A DNA stretch of 64,000 bases from Herpetomonas samuelpessoai (GCA_030849835.1 JASAOC010002122.1:186001-250000), one strand, 5' to 3'. Numbered from the stretch's first letter, positions 17,569 through 27,772 are shown. Numbers and translations: made by a program. Notes: generated by a model from the sequence alone, not told the origin.

Positions 17569-18723
17569 CTACTCTGCTTTCTTGTGATGCGTCTTCTCCT
17601 CCAACACGCGCAGCAGCCCTTCTATCATTTGGTCATCCATGCGTTCATCTTCCACTTTGCGGAACTGCTGCTGGAGCTTCCCTGCCTCGCGCTCGTGGAG
17701 CTGGCGCTGGATGCGGTCCACGTACATTTGGGCTCCAATGCTGCGGGAGCCTGACATGACGTAGCCAAGCTGCTGCGCCTGTGCAATTTCCTCCGCGCTC
17801 TGGCCCACCTCACCTCGGCGTGGTGCGCGCTTGTACTGACGGAGAAACTCCTCACGCGTCATCTGGGAGGGGTGCTTCATGGCAGACGTCCCGACATCTC
17901 CACCACTGCTGCTGGCGCTGTTCGCAGATGCCGTCGGTGCTCGCACACCGGCAGGCAGCTGCACCGCAAAGCTGTCGTCATCGTCGTCGTCACCACTACC
18001 GCCTTTGGCGTCGTGGGATGGTTGCGTACGTGCGGCAGGTGCACGGACGCGTCCGCTCAGGTCCCCAGCGTCCTCGCGGGGCCGCTTTAGCTCGTGACTA
18101 CCAGCGTGGTTGCTGGTGACGAGGCGAGGTTGGACGGTTGCTGATGCGCTGCCCTCTGCTGCCACCGCGGTGCTTTGGTGCTTTGCCTTTGCCCGTGCCA
18201 CCAGCACAGCGAGGGCGCTCTTGGGGGTGGTGGCAGACGGGGCGGGTGACGGCTGGAGAGGAACGGGGGCCGCTGCCGCCGGTTGCTGTTGCTGCTGCTC
18301 ATGGGGAGTGTCCGCAGGTGGCGCCGTCGCGGGTTCTGCGGGAGCGCTCGTGGAAGGGGCCTCAGGATGCGCGGCAGGCGCCACTGGTGTCGTCGTATCC
18401 GGGGCGGGTACCTTGTACTCTAGCCCCATACCGTTGACGACGGCGGCAATGTCCTCCATGGTTTGTGCTCGTCGCTCCATCAATTCGTCTTCGGCGTAAG
18501 CGAGCGCTGACGGCGGAACGGTGCCGTGCTCAGTGGCGGTTGCCTCCGTGTGAAGGCGGCGCGCCGCCTGGCGAGCGGAGCGGAGTGTGAGGCCGGATGC
18601 GCTGAACGGGTTCTCCTCCAGCGCACGCTGCAGGAGGGTGGCCACCTCGTTGCCGTCCACAGCGTCCTCACCCCGCCTCGCTTGCTGCCAAAATGCTAGC
18701 TGTTGTGGATTGGCAGACGGCAT
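17569..18723 (-). CDS. NKAP C-terminal-domain protein (384 aa)
   Basis: The last ~85 residues contain PRRGEVG, then a short helix, then GYVMSGSR followed by a Gln/Arg/Glu-rich helix. This is the signature of the NKAP (SynMuv/UPF0396) C-terminal domain; human NKAP reads PRRGEIG and GYVMSGSRH at the same places. NKAP is a nuclear, RNA-binding, spliceosome- and transcription-linked protein in animals. The N-terminal two thirds is Ala/Pro/Thr-rich low complexity with a short Gln run and no RS region. The open frame runs up to 18990, but those extra 89 codons are read through the polypyrimidine tract and acceptor (AG at 18821-18820), so the first usable ATG is 18723. Homology of the C-terminal domain is well supported. 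Function in an organism with few cis introns is open. Confidence 0.8.
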   Translation of the reverse strand: MPSANPQQLAFWQQARRGEDAVDGNEVATLLQRALEENPFSASGLTLRSARQAARRLHTEATATEHGTVPPSALAYAEDELMERRAQTMEDIAAVVNGMGLEYKVPAPDTTTPVAPAAHPEAPSTSAPAEPATAPPADTPHEQQQQQPAAAAPVPLQPSPAPSATTPKSALAVLVARAKAKHQSTAVAAEGSASATVQPRLVTSNHAGSHELKRPREDAGDLSGRVRAPAARTQPSHDAKGGSGDDDDDDSFAVQLPAGVRAPTASANSASSSGGDVGTSAMKHPSQMTREEFLRQYKRAPRRGEVGQSAEEIAQAQQLGYVMSGSRSIGAQMYVDRIQRQLHEREAGKLQQQFRKVEDERMDDQMIEGLLRVLEEKTHHKKAE

Positions 18724-19270
18724 CCAGACAGGTGCAACTGACGCGCAGAATCGGATCGCTTGGCAGGCGAAGGGCGTTTGTATTCCTCTTCTTGTGTTCT
18801 GTACAAGAGATTCTTTGCACTGATGCAGGAACCAAAAGAGAAGTGTGGAAAGAAGGAAGAATGAAGGCGGTGGGGAGGAGGAGGAGGAGTAGTGCGCGCA
18901 ACATGGTCGCCATTCGAAGACAAGTGCTTGTGAACGCTTCTTGCCAGAATAGATGCAACTTGTCATCTCCCAAGGAGCACGTACACACATATGTGTCTCG
19001 GTGAATCATCTTTTTCTTTTGCTGTCGTTGGACGCCATGATTTGTTTTTTTTTTCTCGCTCTCCCCCTCTTTGTGCTTTTGCTGGATTTTATTGTCATGA
19101 TTCCAATGTTGTTCCTGCACGCCTCGCGTCCATGTAAGGAGGCGATAACGGGAGCGCCGAGCAACGCAGCATTGAAGAGTCACTGTCTGGGAGTATGCCC
19201 CTTTACGGAGAAAGAAGGCAGCAGCCTTTCGAACGAGAAGAGGGAACAGTCCCGTGGTCGTCACAGATCG
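18724..19270. other. Intergenic region with trans-splice signal for the NKAP-like gene
   Basis: On the minus strand, 18893-18836 is a long CT-rich tract (CTCCTCCTCC then TTCTTCC-type pyrimidines), and the first CAG after it places AG at 18821-18820, about 95 nt before the ATG. The tract lies inside an open frame continuous with the gene, which explains a spurious Ser/Pro/Phe-rich N-terminal extension. The rest is 3' flank of the 19271-21079 gene. Confidence 0.65.
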
Positions 19271-21079
19271 CTATCTTTTTTCTGGAGCTTCCAGGGATTG
19301 GGATTCCCAATCACCAAGAAGAGCCTCTGTCGACTTCACCGTGCCTGTTGTGTCGACGCTGCCACCAGCCTTCACAAGGGGTGCCTCGGCATCCTTACGA
19401 GCCCCACACGCATGGTCATCTTCGACAGGAGCAGCGTCCGCTGTGTTGCGTGTCGGTGGTGGCGGCTGATGGGAGGCCTTGGGGATGGCGTCAACGGCGC
19501 CTTCCTCCGTCTCCTGGCGGGCGGCAGGAGGCTCCAGGCCAATCAGAAAAGCAGCCCGAAGGGTGTCGGAAATGTCCATCTGGTTCACCATCTCCACCAG
19601 CTCCTCCCGCGGTTTCAAGGGAACGCCTTGGAGCCCCACCACGGCGGCGCTTGGAGAAGTAGAGTTCAGCGGTGCATTCTTTTTTGCAGCCCCACGTTTG
19701 GTCTTCTGACCTCGCTGCGCCGTGCGGGCGGACGACGGGCCAGGGGCGTTGCCGTCCCCGCCCTCCACCACGGTGCTCATCGCTTCGGATCTTGCATGCT
19801 TCGCAATGGGGGCGTCTGTGGGGGCGTCACCAGCAGTGCCACCTGAATCGCGCTGGCGCTTCTTCTTCCCGTCCACCGCTGTTGGCGGCTGCTTCTGCCG
19901 TTGCTCCACTACGACCACGCGGCCGTTGCGGAACAGTATTTCGCCTCCCTCAATGACAGTGGCCTCGATCCGCTGGGGCAGTGCGGCCGCGGGGCGGGTG
20001 CTCGCGTCGTCTGGTGGGTGCACGGCTTGCCCCTCCACGCTTTCCGTGTTCTCGTCCTTCTCTGGCGCGGGGGCCGCTGGCTTGCTGCCAATCGTGTCGT
20101 ACTTGCTCTCCACTTCGCCTGCCCACTTCGGACGCGCAATCGTCGCGCGCTCCTCCACGCGCACCAGTGTGGTGCTGCGCAGCCGTGCGTCCTCGTCGAG
20201 CGCAGCGCGTGCCACCTCCTCACGGGAGCGGGCCTGGAACGGCGGCGTGGGTAATCCCACACACACATCGCCCAGCCCACCCCCACAGCTTCCTTCCCTG
20301 ATGCGGTCCTCGCGGCTGTCCAGAGAGAATTGCCCAGATTGGGCCATTGGCGGCAGCAGCAGCGAGCCATCGCCATGGAGCAAAGAGAGGTGTACCGGCA
20401 GCCAGGCATCGAGAGGGAGCTGCGCAGTCGGGATCGGGGCCTCCTGTGCCTCTCCACACTCAGACGCACCAGTGGTGGAATTTGATGGCGCGGGTGTGGT
20501 GCTGTGGAGGAGCTCCATGAAAGGCTTCTGCACCCACGTTGCCAGGCCGCGCTCCCCTTTCCCACGAGTGAAGAGCGTCTCCAGAGCCCCGCGACAGTCC
20601 GGCAGACCAGACGCCCCGCCCTGTCGCACGCACGGGGCCACCAGCGTTGCCATGAAGGTAACCTCCTCTTGTGGAATCTCCTTTATCGCGGTGCCGCTGG
20701 ATGCCTGGGCCAATGACGCGGCCTCCTCGTTGTACTCCGCCTGCACACGTAGGGCATGCACACACATGTCGTGCAACTTCGACGGCAGCCGTGGGGACGG
20801 GCTTGCCGTAGTGGCGGTGCCGGTCGTGGAAGACGGAATGGGCGGCGGTGGTACGATTGGCGTATCAGAGAAGAGCGTGCAAGCCAAGGTGCGGGCGGCA
20901 ACGTCCGGACGACGATTTGCCCAGAACATGAGGCTTTCCGCGCGGCTACGCCACATGCGGTCATGAACGGGGTCGGTGCTGGCTGGACGGTCTCCCACGG
21001 TGTATTCCAGCGTGGACTTGATGAGCGGTGTCGACCATGGCTCCAGGCATTCTCCAGAAGCGCTCATGGGCTGCTTCAT
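19271..21079 (-). CDS. Hypothetical protein (602 aa)
   Basis: I do not recognise this protein. ATG at 21079, with a second in-frame ATG four codons later (21067). A pyrimidine tract at about 21168-21150 and acceptor AG at 21137-21136 support the start. The N-terminal ~200 residues have ordered-looking helical stretches (tryptophan-containing, e.g. MFWANRRPDVAARTLACTLF). The remainder is mostly Pro/Ala/Ser/Thr-rich and charged low complexity, with a basic KKKRQR segment near residue 405 and a KTKRGAAKK segment near 460 that could serve nuclear import. No transmembrane segment or signal peptide. Kinetoplastid-specific status is inference. Confidence 0.75.
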   Translation of the reverse strand: MKQPMSASGECLEPWSTPLIKSTLEYTVGDRPASTDPVHDRMWRSRAESLMFWANRRPDVAARTLACTLFSDTPIVPPPPIPSSTTGTATTASPSPRLPSKLHDMCVHALRVQAEYNEEAASLAQASSGTAIKEIPQEEVTFMATLVAPCVRQGGASGLPDCRGALETLFTRGKGERGLATWVQKPFMELLHSTTPAPSNSTTGASECGEAQEAPIPTAQLPLDAWLPVHLSLLHGDGSLLLPPMAQSGQFSLDSREDRIREGSCGGGLGDVCVGLPTPPFQARSREEVARAALDEDARLRSTTLVRVEERATIARPKWAGEVESKYDTIGSKPAAPAPEKDENTESVEGQAVHPPDDASTRPAAALPQRIEATVIEGGEILFRNGRVVVVEQRQKQPPTAVDGKKKRQRDSGGTAGDAPTDAPIAKHARSEAMSTVVEGGDGNAPGPSSARTAQRGQKTKRGAAKKNAPLNSTSPSAAVVGLQGVPLKPREELVEMVNQMDISDTLRAAFLIGLEPPAARQETEEGAVDAIPKASHQPPPPTRNTADAAPVEDDHACGARKDAEAPLVKAGGSVDTTGTVKSTEALLGDWESQSLEAPEKR

Positions 21080-22053
21080 CGCGTGCTCTGCAAAGAAGAT
21101 GTGCTGGCTTGCGTTCCTTCCAGAGAGTGTGTCCGCTGGTTGCCCAGTAAACGAAGTGAAAAGGGCTAAGGACGTCCTTGCCGTGAACGAGAGTGCTTCG
21201 ACTCCTTTCTTCTAAACAAAAATTCACAAGCTGGAATGTTGTTACAGCTCCATCTGTTGGCACGAGTCATGGGAAGGGTGCCGGGGCGCGGTTGTGGTTG
21301 AGGAAGAAGAAAGGGGAAGGATTGTGTCATCGTGCGTCGTGCGACTTTGTGAGAGCGGAAAGAACATGGTCTTTCGAGGAGAGTTCGTGGGTCGGAAAGC
21401 TCCTCTAGAGTATGTTCCTTTTCTCGCGCCTAGCCTCATTTCGGCCCATATGTAGCTGCACAACCGAGGCTTCACACATTGGTGCTCCGTCTAGCCGCCT
21501 CATACCACCTGCACGCATGATTCGACAACACGCAGGGTAAGGATGGCTGTTTTGTGGCACTGGCCGCAAGGAAAAAAAAAAAGCTTTCCCCTAGCTACGC
21601 AGTGCTATCCTTTTTTTTTTTTTCGCTTCTATACACGGCGTTGCCCAACCGAGGCAACATATGAATTATACATGGTCATGACGTGGTGGTATACATGGGG
21701 ACGCGTCAACTGGAGGAGAAAGAACGCCGCATCCAGTAAAGAAAAAGCACAAGTGAGAGAACAAAAGAAAAGCTCGTTGGTCAGGAATAGCCACACACAC
21801 ACACACAAAAAAAAGAAGTGTAGTGGCAGCGTAAGAGAACCATAGCGGCAAAAGTCAAAGGTAGCGTCATGAAATGGTAAAGGGAAGCTGTCATAGCGTT
21901 GCGTTCCGTAATGTACAAGCGATGAACCGAAAGTCGTTCAAGAAGATAGGGAGAGAGGTAAAAGGCCAAACCCCGCAAGGGGGGGGGGGGAGCTCCGTTT
22001 GAAGGCTACAAGGGCCTGTGCAAGGAGAACACAGGCCGCTGTTGAGGGAAGGG
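21080..22053. other. Intergenic region with simple repeats
   Basis: Holds the splice signal for the 19271-21079 gene (tract about 21168-21150, AG at 21137-21136 on minus) and the 3' flank of CCDC40. Simple sequence: T13 at 21611-21623, an AC repeat plus A run at about 21790-21815, and G12 at 21979-21990 (a C run in the CCDC40 mRNA sense, some 63 nt past its stop). No supported gene. Confidence 0.5.
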
Positions 22054-24678
22054 CTACACCTTCTCCATGAGGTCCTGTAGCTCATCGGCCAGGTCGGGAA
22101 ACTGCGAGGCGAGTTGCTCCATGATGCCCACGACGGCGCGACGGCCATCCTCCAGGCGAGCCTCTTCCACGGGCGCGTCCTGTGGGTAGCACGCGAGCTT
22201 GTACGCGCCTTTCTCGCCGTCCCGCAGGCGCTGCAGACTGTTCTGCTTCAGCCGCTTCTCGTCGTCGGTGCGCTCCCGTTGCTTTTGCATGGCTGCAAGT
22301 TGGCCCTGCAAGTTTTCTAGCTGCATATCAATCTCCTCAATCTCGTGCTGGGTGCGGTCAACCTCGGTGGCGGTTCGCTCCACCTCCGCCAGGCTTTCCT
22401 TTACGAGCCGCTCCTTGGCTTGTGCCTCTTGCCGCCGCGTGTTGAGCTCCTTGAACAGACGGGCGTTCCCCTTGTCGACCTGGAGTCGCGTGGTGCCGCG
22501 CTTGCTCCCATGGGTGGAGTTCTCAATCGCCTTTCCCTTGGTCCGGATGATCTCGCGGTGGTCAATGAGCTTCTGCATTTCATCAATAAGAAACTTTTGC
22601 TCACGCTGGAGTTGTGACATGCGCTGCTCCATGAAACCAATCTCCTTCTTCATCTTTTCAATCTCCGCCTTGCCAATGGTGGGGTCCAACGCCATCTCCG
22701 TCTCTCGGGCAATTTGCAGCTTGCGCTCCCAGAACATAATGTCACGCTCGCAGTCCAGGATGTGCTGCAGCGTCTCCGCCTTGGCGCCCTTCGTTTCCTC
22801 CACCTTGCGTTCCAACTGGATGGCCTCGCGCTTGCGGTCCTCGAGGCGCCTCACAAGCTCGTTCTCGAGGAGGAAGGCGTCGTTGGCCACTACCTCCGTG
22901 CTCGTGGCGTTTTTGCTAAGAAGGGTATTGACGCGCTTCATTTCCCGATGCATCGCTTCTGATTTGTGCTCCAAGGCAGCAATCTCCTGCTTCTTGAGAC
23001 CGATGCTAGACATGAGCCTGTCGCGCTTTTGCGTGAGGATGGTTGCCTTGGTCTGCGAGTCGAGAATGGCGTCGCCAATCTCGCCCATGGTGTTCTTGCA
23101 GTTGACAAGTTCCGTCTGCAGCTTGATCCACTCCTGCTGAAGGGCCTCGTTTTCGTTCGACTTTGCGGTGATAGCTTTCGACAGGCTGTTGATGGTCGCC
23201 TCTAGCGGCCCCACGTGCTCGCCCTTCTCGCCGCCGTGTGCGCTGATGATCTGTTCGTACTGGTGGTTCAGCTGGTCAAGCTGTTTCTGCTTTCGGTCAA
23301 TCTCGTCGTTTCGGCGGCGCATGTCTTGCTGCACGCGCTCAATCATGGTGCCGCGTGATTGGATCTCCTTCTCCAGTTCCTCCAAGGTCGCCTGCAGGGT
23401 GTCATTGTAAGCACGGGCCTGCAGAGTGTCAACTCGGATCCGGGCCAGTTCATTTTCCATCTCGATCACCTGCTGTTCCTTGGTACGAATGGCGGTTTTC
23501 AGGTTCTCAATGTCCCGCAGCGTGCCCTGGCTCTCCTGCTTCAGCGTAGTCTGCTTGCTGAGGTGCTCGAGAACGGCATTCTCCATGTCGACAATCGCCT
23601 TGGCGTGCTTCGCAATCTGCTTTTCCAGTTCCTTCACCTCCTCTCCTTTGGACTTGATCTGGGACTCCAACGCCTTGGTTTCGAGCTCGGTCTTTTCGAC
23701 GGCAGACTTCATCATTTCGTAGGACTCGGCGTTGCGGTCACGCTTTTCGAGCAGCACGTCCATCTGCCTCTCAAGAATAACAATTTCATTATCGATGCGA
23801 GACATGAACTCTGTCAGTTTTGTGTTCTCTGTCTGCTGCGCACGGATGTCACGGCGGTAGCCAGTAATTTCGTTTTCAATAACCTGCAGGTCGTCGCGCT
23901 GCTTGTCGAGGGCCTCCTCCGTCTTCTTGAGGGCATCGTGTCGGCGCTGCATCCCAATGAGGGAGCTGCGCCACTGCTGCACCAGTTGCTTTTTTTCCAC
24001 GTTGATGACCTCCATCTCTGACATGGCTTCCGCCAAAGTGTCGCGCGCCGCTTGCGTCTCCTTTCGCTGCGCGTCAATCTGCTCCTTGAGGGAGGCGCTT
24101 TGCTCCTCCAACGTGCGAATGCGCAGCTCCAGTGTCGACACAAGGTTGTCCTGGCGGAGCTTTTCACGCTCCAGTTTAGTGATGTCATCCTCTGTCTTGT
24201 GTGCGGCGCGCTTCTCGAGCTCCACCTCGTTCTTCAGTTGGTCATTGAACTGCTGCACCTTGAGCAACGTCTCTGTCAGTTTGCCGAGCTCTTCCTGGTA
24301 TTTGTTGTACTGTTTCTGCATCGTGTTCACTTGCTGCTGCGCTGCGTCCGCAGCACCAGCCAGTTCTGTTCGTTCCCGCAGACGCTCCTCGTGCTCTTGC
24401 TGAATGGTGGAATGCTTTTCATGGTGTTTCTCTAGGGTTTCCTGCAGCTTTGCGAGGTGTTGCTGGGCGTTGTAAAGGTCCACACCACAGCTTTCTCTCT
24501 CCTGCTGGATCTTGGTGTACTCATTCCCTGTATCGCGGAGTTGTTGTGAAAGCTCTTGGAGGTGCTTGCGCAACTGCTCCTCGATGCGGCGCTGCACGGG
24601 CGCCAGAACGTCCGATTCCGGATCGATTTCTGAAATGTCGCTGGCGCTCTCATATTCCTCATCCTCTCTTTTGGACAT
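22054..24678 (-). CDS. CCDC40: Axonemal ruler protein CCDC40/FAP172 (874 aa)
   Basis: Together with CCDC39 this coiled-coil protein forms the 96-nm molecular ruler along axonemal doublets that positions radial spokes, inner dynein arms and the nexin-dynein regulatory complex. Almost the whole protein from about residue 25 to 830 is predicted coiled coil (Glu/Lys/Gln/Leu heptads). Family blocks seen: EKKQLVQQWRSSLIGMQRR near residue 230, GEKGEHVGPLEATINSLSK near 490, and MFWERKLQIARE near 655. These match the corresponding CCDC40 blocks (MQQWASSLVGMKHR, EEVGPLELEIKRLSK, MLWEKKIQLAKE). They do not match CCDC39. A short acidic N-terminus precedes the coil. The start ATG at 24678 fits an acceptor at 24755-24754. 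CCDC39 is not in the window. Confidence 0.92.
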   Translation of the reverse strand: MSKREDEEYESASDISEIDPESDVLAPVQRRIEEQLRKHLQELSQQLRDTGNEYTKIQQERESCGVDLYNAQQHLAKLQETLEKHHEKHSTIQQEHEERLRERTELAGAADAAQQQVNTMQKQYNKYQEELGKLTETLLKVQQFNDQLKNEVELEKRAAHKTEDDITKLEREKLRQDNLVSTLELRIRTLEEQSASLKEQIDAQRKETQAARDTLAEAMSEMEVINVEKKQLVQQWRSSLIGMQRRHDALKKTEEALDKQRDDLQVIENEITGYRRDIRAQQTENTKLTEFMSRIDNEIVILERQMDVLLEKRDRNAESYEMMKSAVEKTELETKALESQIKSKGEEVKELEKQIAKHAKAIVDMENAVLEHLSKQTTLKQESQGTLRDIENLKTAIRTKEQQVIEMENELARIRVDTLQARAYNDTLQATLEELEKEIQSRGTMIERVQQDMRRRNDEIDRKQKQLDQLNHQYEQIISAHGGEKGEHVGPLEATINSLSKAITAKSNENEALQQEWIKLQTELVNCKNTMGEIGDAILDSQTKATILTQKRDRLMSSIGLKKQEIAALEHKSEAMHREMKRVNTLLSKNATSTEVVANDAFLLENELVRRLEDRKREAIQLERKVEETKGAKAETLQHILDCERDIMFWERKLQIARETEMALDPTIGKAEIEKMKKEIGFMEQRMSQLQREQKFLIDEMQKLIDHREIIRTKGKAIENSTHGSKRGTTRLQVDKGNARLFKELNTRRQEAQAKERLVKESLAEVERTATEVDRTQHEIEEIDMQLENLQGQLAAMQKQRERTDDEKRLKQNSLQRLRDGEKGAYKLACYPQDAPVEEARLEDGRRAVVGIMEQLASQFPDLADELQDLMEKV

Positions 24679-25435
24679 GGCTACCGACGGATTGCGTGAA
24701 GCACTCTGTTCACGAGACTGTAAGAGCTGTTCCTGTTGCTGCTTGTTTATTTACTTGTTGGTTAAATAATGAAGAGAATCGTCCACTGGAGCCCTTTGTT
24801 CTGGTGTTTCGGATGAGAGGCCCGAAGTGTGAAATGAGACAAATCCTTACAGGTGTTTGGATGTCTAATAGAATACTCTATACGCGAGCTAAGAAAGTGG
24901 AACCAGTGTGTAAATCTCCACGAACAGTTCTTACGAAAGAGAAAAAAAAAGTCGAAGTACTCACGAATGAAGGGAGAGAAATCCAGTAGAAAGGAGACCA
25001 GTGTCGCAAGCTCATCGTTGGTTTAAGGCAATTACCGCGCCAGAGTTGTCAGCCTGTAAAAACGCTAACCTCATTTATACACTTTGATTTCGTGCTGGAG
25101 GCAATAGGGTAGCACATCTTCGTATCGAATGGGGATCTGAGCTGTTTTGGAGTAGAAACGTCAGTTCATGTAGCCCATTGTCTACTTCACAGTGTTATTT
25201 TTAATCCAAAATTTCAACCTGTCTTTCAGGGGATTTTAATATTTTCTTTGTTTCGCATACAGTTTTTTTTTTTTTTTTTGCAGTTCTTTAGATGAGTGAG
25301 AGTGTGAGTGAGTGTGCTACATGCTGCTAGCACTGCAAGATGAACAGGATTGCTTGACGTTGACCCAAACGGCAATCCATTCGACTAACAAAAATGGCAC
25401 CCACGGGGAACAGAAAGTGAAACCACTGGCATAAG
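24679..25435. other. Intergenic region, AT-rich
   Basis: Splice signal for CCDC40 near the left end (AG at 24755-24754 on minus). The rest is AT-rich with a T17 run at 25263-25279 and a GAGTGAGT-type repeat at about 25294-25314. Probable 3' flank of the mS41-like gene. No gene seen. Confidence 0.45.
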
Positions 25436-26011
25436 CTACTGATTGCTGTTGCCAGCCAAGCGGTCAGCCAATCGCTTTTCTTCAGCTACTGCCCACGCAG
25501 GCATCTGGTTTATTTCACTGTAATCCGGCACCGGGGCTTGATCCACGCCATTTTGGTGGGGGCGATACTTTTCTGGTAGTTCTGGGATGACGCGGTAGCT
25601 AAAGTCCTTCGTTTTGAATTGTTTGTAGTAGAGCCATTCCTCCTTCGTGTCATATCGTTCTGGTGGGTTGCCGTTTTGGAAGGCCAACACAGCTGAGCGG
25701 ATAGCGCGGCGAGTCATCAACGGGACACCGCGCACGCGCAGCTGGCGCTTGTCACACGTCATGAGATCATTCCAGTCCTTGAACGTCCCCTTGAAATCAC
25801 TAGTCGGCATCAAGCGGTGGATGTCCGTCTTCTCAAGGAAAACCTCATGGTTCGGAACATATGATGTCGGAGGACGGATGGCAAGTGGTAGCACCTCCGA
25901 ACGCTGGGTTGTCTCGATCGGGGCGAGCTTGCGAGGGTCAGGCATGTAGGTGTACTTGTACGCCTTGTGCGGACCCGTCGTTTGATCCAGCAATTTCAAC
26001 GACGCGCGCAT
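25436..26011 (-). CDS. IGR-motif mitochondrial ribosomal protein, mS41-like (191 aa)
   Basis: Residues about 70-125 read FKDWNDLMTCDKRQLRVRGVPLMTRRAI. This is the IGR motif (W-x2-L plus K-x-L-x2-x-GIP-x-R-x-R) found in the fungal mitoribosomal small-subunit protein mS41/Fyv4. The N-terminus is short and basic, and the C-terminal half is Tyr/Pro/Lys-rich, as in many kinetoplastid mitoribosomal proteins. The open frame starts four codons earlier at a GTG. The first ATG is 26011, 19 nt after acceptor AG 26031-26030, which follows a strong minus-strand pyrimidine tract (26062-26037). Family assignment rests on the single motif. A role in the mitoribosomal small subunit is inference from it. Confidence 0.7.
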   Translation of the reverse strand: MRASLKLLDQTTGPHKAYKYTYMPDPRKLAPIETTQRSEVLPLAIRPPTSYVPNHEVFLEKTDIHRLMPTSDFKGTFKDWNDLMTCDKRQLRVRGVPLMTRRAIRSAVLAFQNGNPPERYDTKEEWLYYKQFKTKDFSYRVIPELPEKYRPHQNGVDQAPVPDYSEINQMPAWAVAEEKRLADRLAGNSNQ

Positions 26012-26878
26012 GTTTACGCCCACGTATTTCTAAAGTGGTTAGGAAGAAAAAGTGAAGAGATTTCAAGGCACTCAAGCCCTAAACACAACGAAGAAAAAAG
26101 AGGACAACACTCCAATTTCTACCCAAACGGGCACAAGAAATTCAAGAATGCAGAAGGGAAGAGCGTAGAGAGTGGGAGAAGTTTCCATGACACACTCACA
26201 TAGATCACGTTGCGGAACGCATACATGATTTTCACAGTCAGCATGGTGCAAGTACCTTGGGACCGAAAACGTTGTCCGTTCACTTTTTTTTTTCCAAATC
26301 CCTCTCGCGCTGCCGACCCGAAAGCAAAGGTAGATTTTCCTTCGAAAAAATACTTTTTCTCAGGGAATCATGGGCCCCTGCTCTGTTTTTCAGACAGGAG
26401 TCGTGCTTTCTCCATCCTTCATAACCCCCAAAGTGTGTCTGAGAGAAAAAGCAGACTTCGAACGCGAAGCCCAGTAAAAGGTGCAAACTTTCTTTCGTTC
26501 CGTAGGTGCGGTTAGCACCACATTTTCTTTCTTCTGTGTGTCCGTGGGTCAAATTAAAGTGTTAGGTGATCACAAACGAAAGGCATGATGTATTAAACGC
26601 AAAAAGAGAATCTGCTGGAAGACAGACACATATGCAGTTGCAACGACATGGTATAAAGCAGCTACGAAATTCATCCGGAACCAAGACCGAGAATTTTATT
26701 CTGAGAGAAATTGTGAGGTACACTACGCTCAAGTCTTTTTTCCCCTCACTCAGTCAGTACGATGTAGCCCAAGTTGTTTGTGCACGATATGTGTTCGATC
26801 TTTTTTTTTTTTTTCCGTCACCCCGCGCCACGTGAACACATACGGGAAGAAACGGATTTAGATTCTTCTCCAGCTTGC
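26012..26878. other. Intergenic region with trans-splice signal for the mS41-like gene
   Basis: Minus-strand tract at 26062-26037, acceptor AG at 26031-26030, and a leader of about 19 nt. The remainder is AT-rich 3' flank of the RGG/RRM gene, with T runs at 26284-26292 and about 26801-26814 on plus. No supported gene. Confidence 0.55.
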
Positions 26879-27772
26879 CTACATACCAAGGTACGCAGCC
26901 ACATTGCCAGGAATGCGAACCACTCCGCTGCTAACAGTGATGTAGTTGTTGCCTACCTTGACACCGTTAAGGTGCTGGATGCATTGCTGAACAGACTCCG
27001 GATTATCGTAGCACACCATCGCCATGAGTTCGAGACGGTTGATGTCGAGCACGCGTCCGAAAGGAGAGAACAGTTCCATTAGGTGATCGTTGGTGGTGCC
27101 AAAGGGGATGTTATCAGCAAACGCGGCGTTCGCCTCAATGGGAGGAAGACGTTGGTACTGCTGATTACGACCACGTCCACGCCCACGTCCGCCGCGCATC
27201 TGGTTATTCTGGTGCTGGTATTGGTGTTGGTTATCTCCTTGCTGCGGCTGCTGTTGGTGGCGTCCACCACGCCCGCGACCACCGCGACCGCCGCGACTTC
27301 CACGACCTCCACGTCCACCACGGCGGCTTTGGCTACGCTGCACATCACCGCCTTCGTTTCCGTTTTCTGCCGGTGCTCCGTTGCCGCGGCGATCGCCACC
27401 ACGTCCACCTCGTCCGCGCTGCCGACGGCCAGACTCTTCGGAGCGTTTCTTTTCTTCGTACGAGTCAAACTTCATAAATTCCGCTGCGAGGTTTTTGTGG
27501 CGATTTCGAGTCGCAGCACTATTTTGGTTCTGCTTCTCACCGGAGTTCTTGTCATCGAGTAACAGCTGTTTGATTGTCCTGAGTTTCTCGTCAGCTGACT
27601 GAGCAGCCTTCTCATCCGTGAATGTCACGAAAACTGTGGTGAGGTCTTTCTTGTTGTTGCTCTTTTCGCGGAAGGAGCCAACCGCTTCTACCTCAGTCCA
27701 CTGGCGAAGAGTTTCCTCAACGGCAGGAAAGTCCGCCGTCTGACACTGTGCCGTGACCAAGCGTCCGTCCAT
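26879..27772 (-). CDS. RNA-binding protein: RRM-like N-terminus, RGG tract and C-terminal RRM (297 aa)
   Basis: Residues about 1-75 have an RRM-like alternation (GRLVTAQC, then KDLTTVFVTFTDEKAAQSA). A dense Arg/Gly tract fills about 115-205 (GRGGRGG and RGGRGGRGS units), with a Gln/His-rich insert inside it. A recognisable RRM occupies about 212-290, with RNP2-like AAFADNIPFG and an RNP1 position reading LMAMVCYDNPE, which is less aromatic than canonical RNP1. The arrangement of Gly/Arg region plus C-terminal RRM resembles mitochondrial RNA-editing accessory proteins of the RGG2 type. The N-terminus here is not clearly a presequence, so compartment is undetermined. It is the first gene of the leftward array. 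The start ATG at 27772 follows acceptor AG 27860-27859. Confidence 0.82.
   Translation of the reverse strand: MDGRLVTAQCQTADFPAVEETLRQWTEVEAVGSFREKSNNKKDLTTVFVTFTDEKAAQSADEKLRTIKQLLLDDKNSGEKQNQNSAATRNRHKNLAAEFMKFDSYEEKKRSEESGRRQRGRGGRGGDRRGNGAPAENGNEGGDVQRSQSRRGGRGGRGSRGGRGGRGRGGRHQQQPQQGDNQHQYQHQNNQMRGGRGRGRGRNQQYQRLPPIEANAAFADNIPFGTTNDHLMELFSPFGRVLDINRLELMAMVCYDNPESVQQCIQHLNGVKVGNNYITVSSGVVRIPGNVAAYLGM

Noticed and set aside
18724-18990. 89-residue N-terminal extension of the NKAP-like protein
   Set aside because: Encoded by the polypyrimidine tract and splice acceptor, and would not be in the mature mRNA.
19722-20966. 414-codon plus-strand open frame
   Set aside because: Antisense to the 602-aa gene. 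Ser/Arg/Pro-rich, and no splice signal in its own direction.
22199-23140. 313-codon plus-strand open frame, Ser/Phe/Cys-rich
   Set aside because: Complement of the CCDC40 coiled-coil codons. Such antisense frames commonly stay open opposite Glu/Lys/Gln codons.
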